DNA from: Streptomyces bathyalis
GTDB lineage: Bacteria > Actinomycetota > Actinomycetes > Streptomycetales > Streptomycetaceae
Length of the DNA stretch: 64,000 bases
Reading direction: 5' to 3'
Assembly (NCBI RefSeq): GCF_015910445.1
Contig: NZ_CP048882.1
Span: 372,001 to 436,000, forward strand
Shown: in pieces, positions 1-8,657 of the stretch
How positions within the stretch are numbered: position 1 is the first letter of the stretch
Layout of the letters: the number at the start of each line of letters is the position of its first letter
Position numbers and translations under genes: made by a program
The notes under the pieces: model-generated
What the model saw: only the letters and a program-made list of their open reading frames with translations
Databases searched by the model: none
Told to the model about the DNA's origin: nothing

Positions 1-90
1 TCAAAGTCGGCTCCTGCGCTCCTCGAACTCGGACTGATCGTCGGGGCGTTGTGCTCGCGCCGCGTTCTTCCTCTTCTCGTCGCTGCGGCG

Positions 91-2817
91 TCAGCCCGCA
101 GCGTCCGTGCGCACGCTCACGCCGAGCGGGTTGCCGGGGTCGATGACGGCCGGGGCGGCGAAGCGCCGGACCGGCCCGTCGGCTCTCACCCCGGCACTCG
201 TCCGCACCTCCCATGCGTCGACGGGAGTGCCACGCAGCTCCAGGCCGCGCAGCTGCAACGTCCCGGACGAGACGCCGACCTCGATACGTTCACCGCTGAC
301 GGACCTGCGCACCACTCCCCATCCGGTCCCCGCGATGTAGGGCACAGCGGCGCCCGGAGCGATCCGGTCCGCCGCGAGGGTGAGAACACCGTCAAGTCCG
401 TTCCACCGCACGCCCGTTGCGGCATCCAACAGGGAGAAGCCCGCCATGGCGCGGCTGTAGTGGTCACCGCACTCGATCTCGTTGAACGGGTTGCGGCGTA
501 GCCCGTCGTACCGTGCCCGCACCGCTGAGACCACGGACAGGGCCTCGTCCCGCAGCCCTTCGGCCAGGCAGGCAGCGGCGTACTGGTACTCCGTTCCCGT
601 CCACACCTCGTCGGCGTACCGCACCGGCACGCGGGGGCGGCCGCCGCGGGGCCAGGTGCACAGCAGCAGACCGGCGTCGTCACGGTCGGCGTAGACGCGG
701 TAGCCGTGCTCGAAGTCCCTGAAGGAGGTACGGAAGTTGTGGCGGTGCACCGAACGCAGCGCCGTGCGGACATGGTCCGCCGGAAGGAGATGACCCAGGT
801 CGAGCAGGTGCGCCCACCACTGGCCGATCAGCTGGTCGGACAGGCAGCCCTCGCCGTACTCGTGCGGCACGTCCTCACCCGTCAGCTGCTGCTCGTAGTA
901 CTCGCCGTTCCACAGCAGTTCGTCGTACGCGGCCGACGCGGCCTCGAACGTCTTCGTCATCCGTGCCGCCGTTGCCCCGTCGCCGACGGTGCGTGCCATC
1001 TCGGCCATGGCGCGGAGCGCGGCGAGCCAGTAGGTGCCCACGAAGGTGTTGGGGCCGTGGAGATGGATGTCGTGCGTGACGCCCTGTGCGCCGCGCAACA
1101 CGCCGTCGCCCTCGGTGTCCCACTCGGCCCCGACGTACCCCATCAGGCGTGTGAGCGACTCCCAGCGGCTGCGAAGCCATTCGGCGCCGCCGCTCGTGCG
1201 GGCCTCGCGGTAGGTCTTGAGGACGGTGCCGAGCATCCCGTCGATGGCGGGGTCGGTGGGCCCTCCGATGGGCTCGTTCCACATCTGACGCAGGTACAGC
1301 GGTGCCCGCACACGGTGCGGTATGTACCCCTCGGGTGCCTGGGTGTGGTCGAACTCCGTGTCCCGCATGGAGCGTTCGAGAACCGGGAAGAGCTGTGCGA
1401 CGGCGTGTTCGTAGTTCCACACATGGGTGCAGTTGAGGGGGCAGGAGCCGCCGGTCTGGCCGTTCCACATGGCTGTCGAGGCTCCGAGCCCTCCCTCGAA
1501 GCCGAAGAAGGAGCCGTCGGCGGTACGGAACGTGGTGGGACTGGCGACCAGTGCCCCCTGGCTCTCCAGGGTCTCCACGACCTCGCCGGGCAGGGAGCTC
1601 CCGCGGAGTGATGCGAGCCATGAGGCGCTCGCCTCTCGCAGTGCGTCGTGATGGTCGCGCAGGTGCTCACCGGCGTCGAGAGCGCCGGCGAAGCGGGTGG
1701 CGTAGTGGTTGCCGAGCCAGAAACGGGTATGGCCGAGGTTCTCGGCGAGGCCGAACTGCTGGAAGTTCACATACCTGTTGGGGAAATGCCAGGAGACGAT
1801 GAACCGCAGCTGCGTCTCCTCCCCCGGGTCGAGGAGGAACGGAGCCGCGAGAGTGCCGTTCCACGTAAGGCCTTGCGGGCTGGGGCCGCCCGGAACGGCG
1901 GGACGGTGCTGCTGGGCGAGTTCCGCCGCCGTCGCAGTGAGTTGTGCGTAGTCAGCCTCGACCGGGGGGCACAACAGCCGCAGCGACCTGAGGAATTGCA
2001 GCAACTGAGCCGTGTCCGTCCAGCGTTCGTACGTGGCGGCATCGCTGTCGACGCTCAACGCCATCTGCCCGGAGCCCGGATGGTCGTCCTGTAGCGATGG
2101 GTTGGTCATCACCAGCACCGTCTCCCCCGGTGCGCGGCGTACGTCGTTGACGTTGCCTCCCAGCAGCGGATTGCGCGCCCCGTCTCCGGGCGTCACTCCG
2201 TCCCAGCCGACGGCGTTCTGCAGGCTCGCGCAGAGCCAGCCGTGCACGGTGTGCGGGTGGGTGTTGCGCAGCCGGAAGGTGAAGGAGACCGCGGGTACGG
2301 CACTGGCCTCCTCGTCCAGCGGCACCAGAGGGCTGAACGCCTCGCACTCCACCGCGAGCGGCAGCTCCTCGTCGCGGTACTCCAGGTGGGCAAGGGGGTG
2401 GGCGCCGGTGAAGACGGTCTCCTGCACGCCGGGGCACTCCTCGAGCAACTCCCGCTGCCAGGAGGGCACTTCGGCGTCCGAGACGAGTGGTGCCGAGTCG
2501 GCCTCGCCGGTCAGCGGCGGTTTCGACTGCAGTACGCGGGTGACGTCCAGCGGCGGCTCGGTCACGGAGGCGCGCAGGGCGAAGAAGGTCCCCGGGAGGT
2601 CGGCGCGGTGATTGACCTGGTTGAACAGCTGCCACTGGCGCAGTGATCCGTCGCCGCAGACCGCGACGTGGCCGCATCCGACACCGCCCAGTGGCATGGC
2701 CACGTGGTGACGGTGATTCCCGGTGAAGGTCCGGCCGACGGGGGTATCAAGTCCGGTGCCGGACAAGGCCGTTGAGGAGGAGGGGTAGGGGGACGAGGAG
2801 GACGGGGAAGCGGTCAT
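91..2817 (-). CDS. GH116-type (GBA2-like) beta-glycosidase
   Basis: Predicted 908-residue cytoplasmic glycosidase of the GBA2 / bile-acid beta-glucosidase family, which hydrolyses beta-glucosides or beta-xylosides. The N-terminal domain begins MPLGGVGCG near residue 35, and a catalytic (alpha/alpha)6 half follows. By alignment in my head to human GBA2, the nucleophile would be the Glu of FFGFEGG (about residue 441) and the acid/base the Asp of THDIH (about 583); both assignments are inference. There is no signal peptide, so the substrate is probably an imported oligosaccharide. The start was chosen because GAGAGG lies just upstream and the DUF624 gene stops 2 bases before it; the open frame runs further upstream through that gene. 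It is last in a five-gene operon with a CUT1 sugar importer. Family is fairly sure; substrate is unknown. Confidence 0.85.
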   Translation of the reverse strand: MTASPSSSSPYPSSSTALSGTGLDTPVGRTFTGNHRHHVAMPLGGVGCGHVAVCGDGSLRQWQLFNQVNHRADLPGTFFALRASVTEPPLDVTRVLQSKPPLTGEADSAPLVSDAEVPSWQRELLEECPGVQETVFTGAHPLAHLEYRDEELPLAVECEAFSPLVPLDEEASAVPAVSFTFRLRNTHPHTVHGWLCASLQNAVGWDGVTPGDGARNPLLGGNVNDVRRAPGETVLVMTNPSLQDDHPGSGQMALSVDSDAATYERWTDTAQLLQFLRSLRLLCPPVEADYAQLTATAAELAQQHRPAVPGGPSPQGLTWNGTLAAPFLLDPGEETQLRFIVSWHFPNRYVNFQQFGLAENLGHTRFWLGNHYATRFAGALDAGEHLRDHHDALREASASWLASLRGSSLPGEVVETLESQGALVASPTTFRTADGSFFGFEGGLGASTAMWNGQTGGSCPLNCTHVWNYEHAVAQLFPVLERSMRDTEFDHTQAPEGYIPHRVRAPLYLRQMWNEPIGGPTDPAIDGMLGTVLKTYREARTSGGAEWLRSRWESLTRLMGYVGAEWDTEGDGVLRGAQGVTHDIHLHGPNTFVGTYWLAALRAMAEMARTVGDGATAARMTKTFEAASAAYDELLWNGEYYEQQLTGEDVPHEYGEGCLSDQLIGQWWAHLLDLGHLLPADHVRTALRSVHRHNFRTSFRDFEHGYRVYADRDDAGLLLCTWPRGGRPRVPVRYADEVWTGTEYQYAAACLAEGLRDEALSVVSAVRARYDGLRRNPFNEIECGDHYSRAMAGFSLLDAATGVRWNGLDGVLTLAADRIAPGAAVPYIAGTGWGVVRRSVSGERIEVGVSSGTLQLRGLELRGTPVDAWEVRTSAGVRADGPVRRFAAPAVIDPGNPLGVSVRTDAAG

Positions 2818-2819
2818 GG

Positions 2820-3656
2820 CTACCTCTCGGTGGTGTGGTCGGCCTGTGCGCGGGCGGGCACGCGGAGCGCGGCAGCGTCGGAACCAGGGCCGTCGATGCC
2901 CGGGGCCCTGGTGCCGGCGGCCCTGCCCGTCAGGCGCGCGGCGACATGGCCGGTGACGGCCGAGGCCAGCAGCGCGACGAGGGCGGGCGTGAGCAGGAGC
3001 GGGAACGGCCCCATCAGCGGGAGTGCGGCGATCGCCAGGGCGGGGAGAGCCAGGACGCCGAGCACGGGCAGCGGCGATGCGGCGACGCAGGCCAGAGCGG
3101 TGCGCCACAGCAGGACACCCCGCAGTCCCCGTGCCGTGGCGAGCGCCAGCGCCGGCATGGCGGCGACCAGCGCGGTGCCCGTGGCCGCGGCGTTCAGCAC
3201 CAGCGCGCCAAGGCCCAGGACGGGCGGCATGGAGCCGTGCGCCAGCAGCGTCAGCCACAACAGCGTCGCCGCACCTACGACGGGCGTGGACACGCGCCAC
3301 CCGGCGCGGCGTTCCTGCCAGGCGACGGCGGCGAAGCGGCGAGGGGCAGGCGCCTCACCGGACAGCAGCCCGTGCGTGCAGCAGCACACCGCGGCCGCGA
3401 CCGGTCCGCCGAGCAGCACGGCCAGCGGCGGTGTCAGCACCGGCACCATGTACGCGCAGCCTGCGAGCAGCAGCAGCGCGACAGCAGCCCAGGCGTCGAG
3501 GACGAGCAGGCGTGGCAGTCGGGTCCAGGCGACTGCAAGCGCCTCGCGCACCGGATCGGGCGCGTCGGTCCCGGGACTCGCTCCGTCCGGGGTGCTCCCG
3601 GACAGAGGGGTCACCCGGGCATGGCCGCCGGTCGCCGCTTCAGTCATGAGAGCCAT
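2820..3656 (-). CDS. DUF624 (YesL-like) membrane protein
   Basis: 278-residue integral membrane protein with about five to six hydrophobic segments, the first near residues 45-75. Composition and position match the DUF624/YesL family, which commonly sits beside CUT1 sugar ABC transporters and glycosidases; its molecular role is not established. AGGGG lies about 12 bases upstream of the ATG at 3656, which falls 7 bases after the permease stop; a second ATG at 3647 has no ribosome site. Its stop is 2 bases before the glycosidase start, so it belongs to the same transcript. Family assignment rests on hydrophobic pattern and context more than on a signature motif. Confidence 0.7.
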   Translation of the reverse strand: MALMTEAATGGHARVTPLSGSTPDGASPGTDAPDPVREALAVAWTRLPRLLVLDAWAAVALLLLAGCAYMVPVLTPPLAVLLGGPVAAAVCCCTHGLLSGEAPAPRRFAAVAWQERRAGWRVSTPVVGAATLLWLTLLAHGSMPPVLGLGALVLNAAATGTALVAAMPALALATARGLRGVLLWRTALACVAASPLPVLGVLALPALAIAALPLMGPFPLLLTPALVALLASAVTGHVAARLTGRAAGTRAPGIDGPGSDAAALRVPARAQADHTTER

Positions 3657-3663
3657 GGCCGCA

Positions 3664-4506
3664 TCACCCCTTGAGCCCGGACGAGGCGACGGATTCGATG
3701 AGCGCTCGCTGGAAGAACAGGAAGAGCACCAGCACCGGGGCGACGATCATCGCGATGGCGGCGAAGACGACGAGGGCTGGCGCACCGCCCTGGCTCCCCT
3801 GCAGGGCCACGAGACCGACGGGAAGGGTCATCTTTCCGGGGGAGTTGAGGAAGATGTTCGGCCAGAAGAAGTCGTTCCAGTACAGCTGGAAGATGAAGAT
3901 CGCGAGAGCGGACAGCGCGGGCCCGGACAGCGGCAGGATGACCTGGAAGAGGATCCGCAGATGGCCTGCGCCGTCGATGCGGGCAGCCTCGTCGAGTTCA
4001 GGGGGGATGCTGAGGAAGAACTGGCGCAGCAGGAAGATTCCGAGGACGTTGACGAGTGCGGGCAGGATGACCGAGGCGTGCGTGTCGACCAGGCCCAGGT
4101 TCCGCATGAGGATGAACGTCGGGATGACGGTGAGCTGCTGGGGCAGCATCAAGGCCGCGAGCAGCACGAAGAAGATCACGTCACGGCCGGGGAAGCGGAG
4201 CCGGGCGAAGGCGTAGGCGGCCAGTGCGCTGGTGATCAGCGAGCCCGCCGTGACGGTGACGGTGATCTTCAGGCTGCTGAGAATCATCTCGCCGTACGGG
4301 ATCAGGTCGAAGACGGCGCTGAAGTTGTGGAACGTCACCTTGTCGGGCAGCCAGTCCGGCGGCACGGAGAACGCGTTGCCGGCCGGCTGCAGCGCCGTGA
4401 CGAAGAGCCAGTGGACGGGGGCGAGCATCAGCAGTCCGGTGAGGACCAGCAGCAGGCTGAGTGCGTGCCGTCTGGCGAGGCGCGCGGCCTGAGTCCTGTC
4501 GGTCAT
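3664..4506 (-). CDS. carbohydrate ABC transporter permease (MalG type)
   Basis: 280-residue inner-membrane permease with six predicted helices and the cytoplasmic EAA loop (DEAARIDGAGHLRILFQVILP, shown in part by DEAARIDGA) that docks the ATPase. It forms the second half of a CUT1 sugar importer with the next permease and the lipoprotein upstream. Start at ATG 4506 has AAAGG about 11 bases upstream. An in-frame GTG at 4518 overlaps the upstream stop codon (GTGA) and would add four residues. No ATPase gene is present in the operon, which is usual in streptomycetes, where a shared MsiK-type ATPase elsewhere serves many CUT1 systems. Confidence 0.93.
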   Translation of the reverse strand: MTDRTQAARLARRHALSLLLVLTGLLMLAPVHWLFVTALQPAGNAFSVPPDWLPDKVTFHNFSAVFDLIPYGEMILSSLKITVTVTAGSLITSALAAYAFARLRFPGRDVIFFVLLAALMLPQQLTVIPTFILMRNLGLVDTHASVILPALVNVLGIFLLRQFFLSIPPELDEAARIDGAGHLRILFQVILPLSGPALSALAIFIFQLYWNDFFWPNIFLNSPGKMTLPVGLVALQGSQGGAPALVVFAAIAMIVAPVLVLFLFFQRALIESVASSGLKG

Positions 4507-4514
4507 GTGCGTGG

Positions 4515-5456
4515 TCACCTTTCGTGGACCCATCGGCGGGCGAATCGGAACTGCAGGAGCGTGACGATGAAGATCACGGCGAAGACCACGAGGGCGAGTA
4601 CGGACGCGTAGCCCACCTCGAAGGAGCGGAAGGCCGTCTCGTACAGCAGCTGGACGATGGAGCGAGTGGCGTCGCCCGGGCCGCCGTTGGTCATGATGTA
4701 CATCGGCTCGAAGATCTGGAACGCGCCGATGAAGCTGACGACTGTGGCGAAGAAGAGCGTCGGCGAGAGCATGGGCAGCGTGACGTTCCAGAACCGCCTC
4801 AGCGCGCCGGCGCCGTCCACGATCGCGGCCTCGTAGAGGTTCACGGGTATGGCCTGGAGCCCCGCCAGCAGGATCACGAACGTGAAGCCGATGGTGTGCC
4901 AGAAGTCGACGAGGAGCAGCGCGGGCAGCGACCATGTGGGCGAGGTCAGCCACGAGGTGGTGGGCACCCCGAGCGCGCCGAGGTAGTGCGTGAAGACTCC
5001 GAAGGTGGGGTGCATCGCGTACTGCCACAGCAGCGCCACGGCTGCCCAGGAGATGAGCAGCGGGAAGAAGTAGGCGGTGCGCAGGAAGTACTTGAGGGGG
5101 CGCGACGACCTGCGCTGGACGGCCAGAGCCATCAGCAGCCCGGGGCCCAGGTGGAGCACGACCGACGCGAAGGTGAAGACGAAGGTGTTCCCGATGACCC
5201 GGAGTGCGTGCGAATCGCCCAGCAGGCGTTCGTAGTTGGCGAGGCCGGCCGCTCGCGGCGGCGTCAGCAGATCCCAGTGGACGAAGCTGAGACCGATGGT
5301 GGCGAGCAGCGGCAGGGCGAAGAAGAGCAGGAACAGCAGGACCGCGGGCGCGGCGAAGAGATACCCCGCGACGGTGTCGGAGCGTCGGGCGGTCATGCCG
5401 CGAAGTCGTCTGCTGTGCTTCGTCGTCGAACCCGTGGATGTCGTGGCTGTCGCCAC
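4515..5456 (-). CDS. sugar ABC transporter permease (MalF type)
   Basis: 313-residue permease with six predicted helices and an EAA loop (YEAAIVDGAGALRRF). It pairs with the MalG-type permease downstream. The GTG at 5456 was chosen because a near-perfect GGAGGTGA lies 4-5 bases upstream; the first ATG (5396) would remove 20 residues and has no comparable ribosome site. The gene ends in a 4-base overlap region with the next permease, suggesting translational coupling. An intergenic gap of about 127 bases separates it from the binding-protein gene, which often lets the binding protein be made in excess. Confidence 0.93.
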   Translation of the reverse strand: MATATTSTGSTTKHSRRLRGMTARRSDTVAGYLFAAPAVLLFLLFFALPLLATIGLSFVHWDLLTPPRAAGLANYERLLGDSHALRVIGNTFVFTFASVVLHLGPGLLMALAVQRRSSRPLKYFLRTAYFFPLLISWAAVALLWQYAMHPTFGVFTHYLGALGVPTTSWLTSPTWSLPALLLVDFWHTIGFTFVILLAGLQAIPVNLYEAAIVDGAGALRRFWNVTLPMLSPTLFFATVVSFIGAFQIFEPMYIMTNGGPGDATRSIVQLLYETAFRSFEVGYASVLALVVFAVIFIVTLLQFRFARRWVHER

Positions 5457-5583
5457 GGTGTCACCTCCGGTACGAGTGCTGGACAGAGCGGTTCCCGGCC
5501 TGCGCAGGACCGTTACGCAGGCGGGCGGCAAAGCGCGGGGGCGCTGTGTGACTGCGGTCGGCGCGCACACCGGCGCCCGCGGT

Positions 5584-6963
5584 TCAGCCCAGCTGCAGCA
5601 GCTTGCGCTGGAGGGACTTGAGCCCGGAGGGCACGGGGACCGTCCCGGCGAGAATCTGCTCCCAGTCGTTCTCGATGGTCTTCTGGACGACGTTGCCCTT
5701 GCTGGGAGAGGGGATCGGGGTCGCGTAATCGAGCGCCCGGTACAAGTACTCGCTGCCCTTTGGGGAGTTGTCGAGGAAGGCATCGCTCTCGGCGACGGAC
5801 CGGCGCCCCGGCACGATCGTGCCGCCGATCTCCGCGAACGTCGAACTGCCTTCTTTCGATATCAGGTACTTGATGAACGTCCAGGCCTGCTTCTTGTTCT
5901 TGGACGCCTTCAGGATCGGGTAGCCGTTCCAGCCGGCCGGCGAACCCTGTTCCTTGTTGCGGGGCCAGGGGACGATCTCCATCTTGTCCACTGCGTCGGC
6001 GCCGCGGATGTCGATGATCGGCCACCGGCCGCCGCTGAAGGAGGCGAGCTTGCCCTGCGCGGCGAGGGCGAAGCTGTCGAACCTGCCTCCCGGCGGCGGG
6101 CTGTAGCCCTTGTCGACGAAGCGCCGGCACAGCTGCGTCGCCTCGACGGCCGCTTCGGTGTCGAAGGTGGGCTTCTTCCAGTCGGCGGTGTAGGAGCTGG
6201 TGCCGTTGGTCAGCAGAGGCGGCATGACGCCGGGGAAGTAATCGGGCAGGAAGGGGTGCGCGAGGAGGTCGCGCTCCTTGAGCTTCTTCGCCGCTTTCTC
6301 GAAGTCGTCCCAGGTCCACTCCGGAGTGGGCGGATCGATCTTCGCCTTCTCGAACACCTCCTTGTTGAACCACAGGCACACGGTGTTGAACTCGCCCGGC
6401 AGGAAGTACGTCTTGCCGTCCGTGGACGCCATCTTCGACCACTCGACGAGCTTGGGGTGGAGGTCGCCGTAGTACTCGTCGATGACGTCCTTGTCCTTGG
6501 CGATGAAGTCGTCCAGCGGCTCCAGCAGCCCCTTGTCCGCGAACAGCCGCTGCCCCTCGGTGGCGACCTGGATGATGTCGGGCGACTTCCCGCCCGCGAG
6601 CTGCGTGGAGACCTTGTCCAGAAAGTCCGCCCAGTTGTCCGTCGCGACGCCCTGCGCCTCGAGCTTGATCTCCGGATGCTTCTTGCGGAACTTTGCGAAC
6701 AGCTTCTCCCAGCTGCGCTTCTGCGTGGCGGTGGCCATGTACAGCAACGACAACGTGGTCTCGTCGTCCGCCGCGCCGCCGGACCCGCAGGCGCTGAGAC
6801 CGGTGGTTGCCAGACCCGCGCCGAGCACGCCCGCACCGGCCGTGCGCAGGAAGCCGCGGCGAGTGCCCGGCGTCCTCGCAAGTGACGCGCGTGCGGAGAG
6901 GAGCCCGGAGGGCCTGGAGTGTGTTGATGCCTGTTCCACAACAAGTGGCGAATTGTCCGTCAT
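5584..6963 (-). CDS. extracellular sugar-binding lipoprotein (Tat signal)
   Basis: 459-residue solute-binding protein of the CUT1 family. A twin-arginine motif (RRGFLR, Arg35-Arg36) is followed by a hydrophobic stretch and a lipobox LSAC with Cys59, so it is probably exported by Tat and lipid-anchored outside the cell. The mature part has typical binding-protein features (repeated K/E-rich helices, a WNGYPI segment). Start at ATG 6963 has AGGAGGACC about 10 bases upstream; the open frame extends further upstream without another site. First gene of the glycoside operon, under the promoter at 7137-7165 and the palindrome at 7120-7133. The ligand is probably the glycoside later cut by the GH116-type enzyme. 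Confidence 0.93.
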   Translation of the reverse strand: MTDNSPLVVEQASTHSRPSGLLSARASLARTPGTRRGFLRTAGAGVLGAGLATTGLSACGSGGAADDETTLSLLYMATATQKRSWEKLFAKFRKKHPEIKLEAQGVATDNWADFLDKVSTQLAGGKSPDIIQVATEGQRLFADKGLLEPLDDFIAKDKDVIDEYYGDLHPKLVEWSKMASTDGKTYFLPGEFNTVCLWFNKEVFEKAKIDPPTPEWTWDDFEKAAKKLKERDLLAHPFLPDYFPGVMPPLLTNGTSSYTADWKKPTFDTEAAVEATQLCRRFVDKGYSPPPGGRFDSFALAAQGKLASFSGGRWPIIDIRGADAVDKMEIVPWPRNKEQGSPAGWNGYPILKASKNKKQAWTFIKYLISKEGSSTFAEIGGTIVPGRRSVAESDAFLDNSPKGSEYLYRALDYATPIPSPSKGNVVQKTIENDWEQILAGTVPVPSGLKSLQRKLLQLG

Positions 6964-7119
6964 GATGCGCGGTCCTCCTCGGTCTGTGAGCTGGCGACGC
7001 ACGTCGGGGATGGAGTCCGTTCTACGCCTGCTCAGTTGGAAAGGCGGAGCTCTCGGGAATCGTTCTCTCAAGTAGGTGCAGGAAGTTGCGCTCATGGAAG
7101 TCTGATGAGCTCTGGTATG

Positions 7120-7165
7120 AGAAATCGATTTCTGGCACTGTAGGGAGCCGCACAAGCGGAGTCAA
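7120..7165 (-). promoter_or_regulatory. promoter and LacI-type operator of the glycoside operon
   Basis: Minus-strand promoter TTGACT (7160-7165), 17-base spacer, TACAGT (7137-7142). The predicted transcription start falls near 7130, inside a perfect 14-base palindrome AGAAATCGATTTCT (7120-7133) with the central CG common in LacI-family operators. A weaker related sequence GGGAATCGTTCTCT lies at 7055-7068. Both sit between the divergent lipoprotein and LacI genes. Binding by the adjacent regulator is inferred. Confidence 0.7.
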
Positions 7166-7231
7166 CGGTTCGGACGCGGTCTTCTTCAGGGCCGTATGCT
7201 TCGGACGGCGAAGTGGAGGGACGGGCAGGGG

Positions 7232-8263
7232 ATGACCACCATCAAGGACGTGGCCGCGGCGGCCGGAGTGTCGCCGTCCACGGTTTCCCGGGTGCTCAAC
7301 AACGGGCCCAAGGTCGATCCGGCCCTCGCCCGGCGCGTACGTAAGGCGGCGGCTCAACTCGACTACCGCCCCAGCCGTGTGGCGCAGAGCCTGCGCCGGC
7401 AGCGCAGCCATGTGTGGATGCTTCTGGTGCCCGACGTGCGCAACCCGTTCTTCACCGATATGGTCCGCGGAGTCGAGGACGCGGCGCGGGGCGCAGGTTA
7501 CGCACTGACGCTGTGCAACACCGACGACGACGTCGCGCAGGAGCGCCGCTACCTCGAACTCGCCCTCAACGAACGCGTCTCGGGCGTGATCCTCTCACCC
7601 GCTTCGGACACCCGCAGCGCCGTGGAACACCTCACGGCGAAGGGCATCCCGGTGGTCACCGTCGACCGGGTCCTGGAACACGACTCCGTGGACGCGGTGC
7701 TGGTCGACAACCGCGACGGCGCCCGCAAGGCCACCGGGCACCTGCTGGAGGCCGGCTACCGCAACCTCGCCTGCATCACCGGCCCCGAGGGCCAGACCAC
7801 GGCGGCCGACCGGCTCGCCGGCTTCCGCGACGCCCACACCGACTGCGGCGTCAAGCTGCGGCCCGAGCTGATCCGGCACGGCGACTTCCGTATCAGCGGC
7901 GGCGAGAAGGCGGCCGATGAACTGCTGCGGTCACCCGAGCCGCCCGACGCCGTGTTCGTCGCCAACAACCTGATGACCTTGGGCACCCTCGACGCGATCA
8001 CGGCGGCCGGACTGAACATCCCGTCCGACATCGCCATCGTCGGCTGGGACGACGCACCATGGGCCCCGCTGCTCCGGCCCGCCCTGACCACGGTCGCACA
8101 GCCGACGCACGAACTCGGCCAGCAGACCGCGGCGTTGCTCGAATCCCGCATCGCGGGCAGCACCGCGCCGCAGCGCATCATCACCCTGCGCACCCACCTG
8201 AACGTCCGCGCCTCGTCCACACCTGCCTCCGCGCTCCCGCTACCTCGAACCGGCAACGTGTGA
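7232..8263 (+). CDS. LacI-family transcriptional regulator
   Basis: 343-residue repressor. Residues 2-24 form the helix-turn-helix and hinge region (TIKDVAAAAGVSPSTVSRVL), followed by a periplasmic-binding-protein-like sensor domain with the usual VDRV and FVANNLMTLG motifs. It is divergent from the glycoside import/hydrolysis operon and most likely represses it from the AGAAATCGATTTCT palindrome at 7120-7133, with an imported sugar as inducer. The ATG at 7232 was chosen over an upstream in-frame ATG (7196) because the helix-turn-helix begins right after it and a purine-rich GGCAGGGG precedes it. Confidence 0.93.
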   Translation: MTTIKDVAAAAGVSPSTVSRVLNNGPKVDPALARRVRKAAAQLDYRPSRVAQSLRRQRSHVWMLLVPDVRNPFFTDMVRGVEDAARGAGYALTLCNTDDDVAQERRYLELALNERVSGVILSPASDTRSAVEHLTAKGIPVVTVDRVLEHDSVDAVLVDNRDGARKATGHLLEAGYRNLACITGPEGQTTAADRLAGFRDAHTDCGVKLRPELIRHGDFRISGGEKAADELLRSPEPPDAVFVANNLMTLGTLDAITAAGLNIPSDIAIVGWDDAPWAPLLRPALTTVAQPTHELGQQTAALLESRIAGSTAPQRIITLRTHLNVRASSTPASALPLPRTGNV

Positions 8264-8471
8264 CCACGGCGGTCCGATCGCCGCGGACCATGCTCAACGT
8301 CCGTGTGTTGCGGCCCAGGTCCTCCTGTTGCGGGCTGTTCGGGGAAGCGACGGTGATGGAGAGGCGTACGTGGCGGCTCGGGGGGCGGCTGGTCTCGTGT
8401 ACGTCGAGGACTGCCGCGATGGCCTCGGCGGCGCGGCATTCGTCTTCCGTGTCTTGGAGCCTGATGCGCAT
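8181..8471 (-). CDS. small conserved actinobacterial-type protein (uncertain)
   Basis: Possible 96-residue protein beginning MRIRLQDTEDECRAA and continuing into a short beta-rich segment ending around RLSITV. The start resembles a family of short streptomycete proteins of unknown function that begin M-R-I-R-L-x-x-T-E-x-E-C. GGACGGGG precedes the ATG at 8471. The C-terminal third looks non-coding and overlaps the end of the lacI-type gene by 83 bases on the opposite strand, so the true gene may be truncated. The same frame continues upstream through the ANTAR fragment to a GTG at 8657, so it may instead be the tail of a fused remnant. Confidence 0.35.
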   Translation of the reverse strand: MRIRLQDTEDECRAAEAIAAVLDVHETSRPPSRHVRLSITVASPNSPQQEDLGRNTRTLSMVRGDRTAVVTRCRFEVAGARRQVWTRRGRSGGCAG

Positions 8472-8553
8472 GAGGTGGGCCCCGTCCTGGGAGGTCCGCC
8501 ACATCGCCACGCCACAACATTGCGGCGGCGTGGACCAGTTCCACGCACGCGGC

Positions 8554-8657
8554 TCGGCCACCGTGCGCAGCTTTGTGTTTGCCTCTCGGGAGGCCGTCCT
8601 GAAGACCTCCGACGCCTCGTCCGGCGCACAACCACTGCGGGCCTCAGGCTCGTTCAC
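8554..8657 (-). pseudogene. ANTAR-domain gene fragment
   Basis: Bases 8554-8635 match the ANTAR gene at 54137-54218 with about 11 mismatches in 82 by eye. The encoded CAPDEASEVFRTASREANT stretch parallels CTPGEAWEVLKTASQETNT of the intact gene, including the NTKLRTVAE end. The similarity stops abruptly on both sides, so only the end of the ANTAR fold remains. A GTG at 8657 overlaps the hydrolase stop codon (GTGA), so the remnant could still be translated by coupling. Confidence 0.6.

Noticed and set aside
2820..3300. Long minus-strand frame continuing the GH116 gene to 3300
   Set aside because: The extension is Arg/Ala-rich, overlaps the DUF624 gene on the same strand in another frame, and lacks a ribosome site; the ATG at 2817 has GAGAGG.
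2830..4611. 593-residue plus-strand frame opposite the transporter genes
   Set aside because: It mirrors well-supported minus-strand genes, and its translation is Arg/Gln/Glu-rich with no domain, so it is a shadow.
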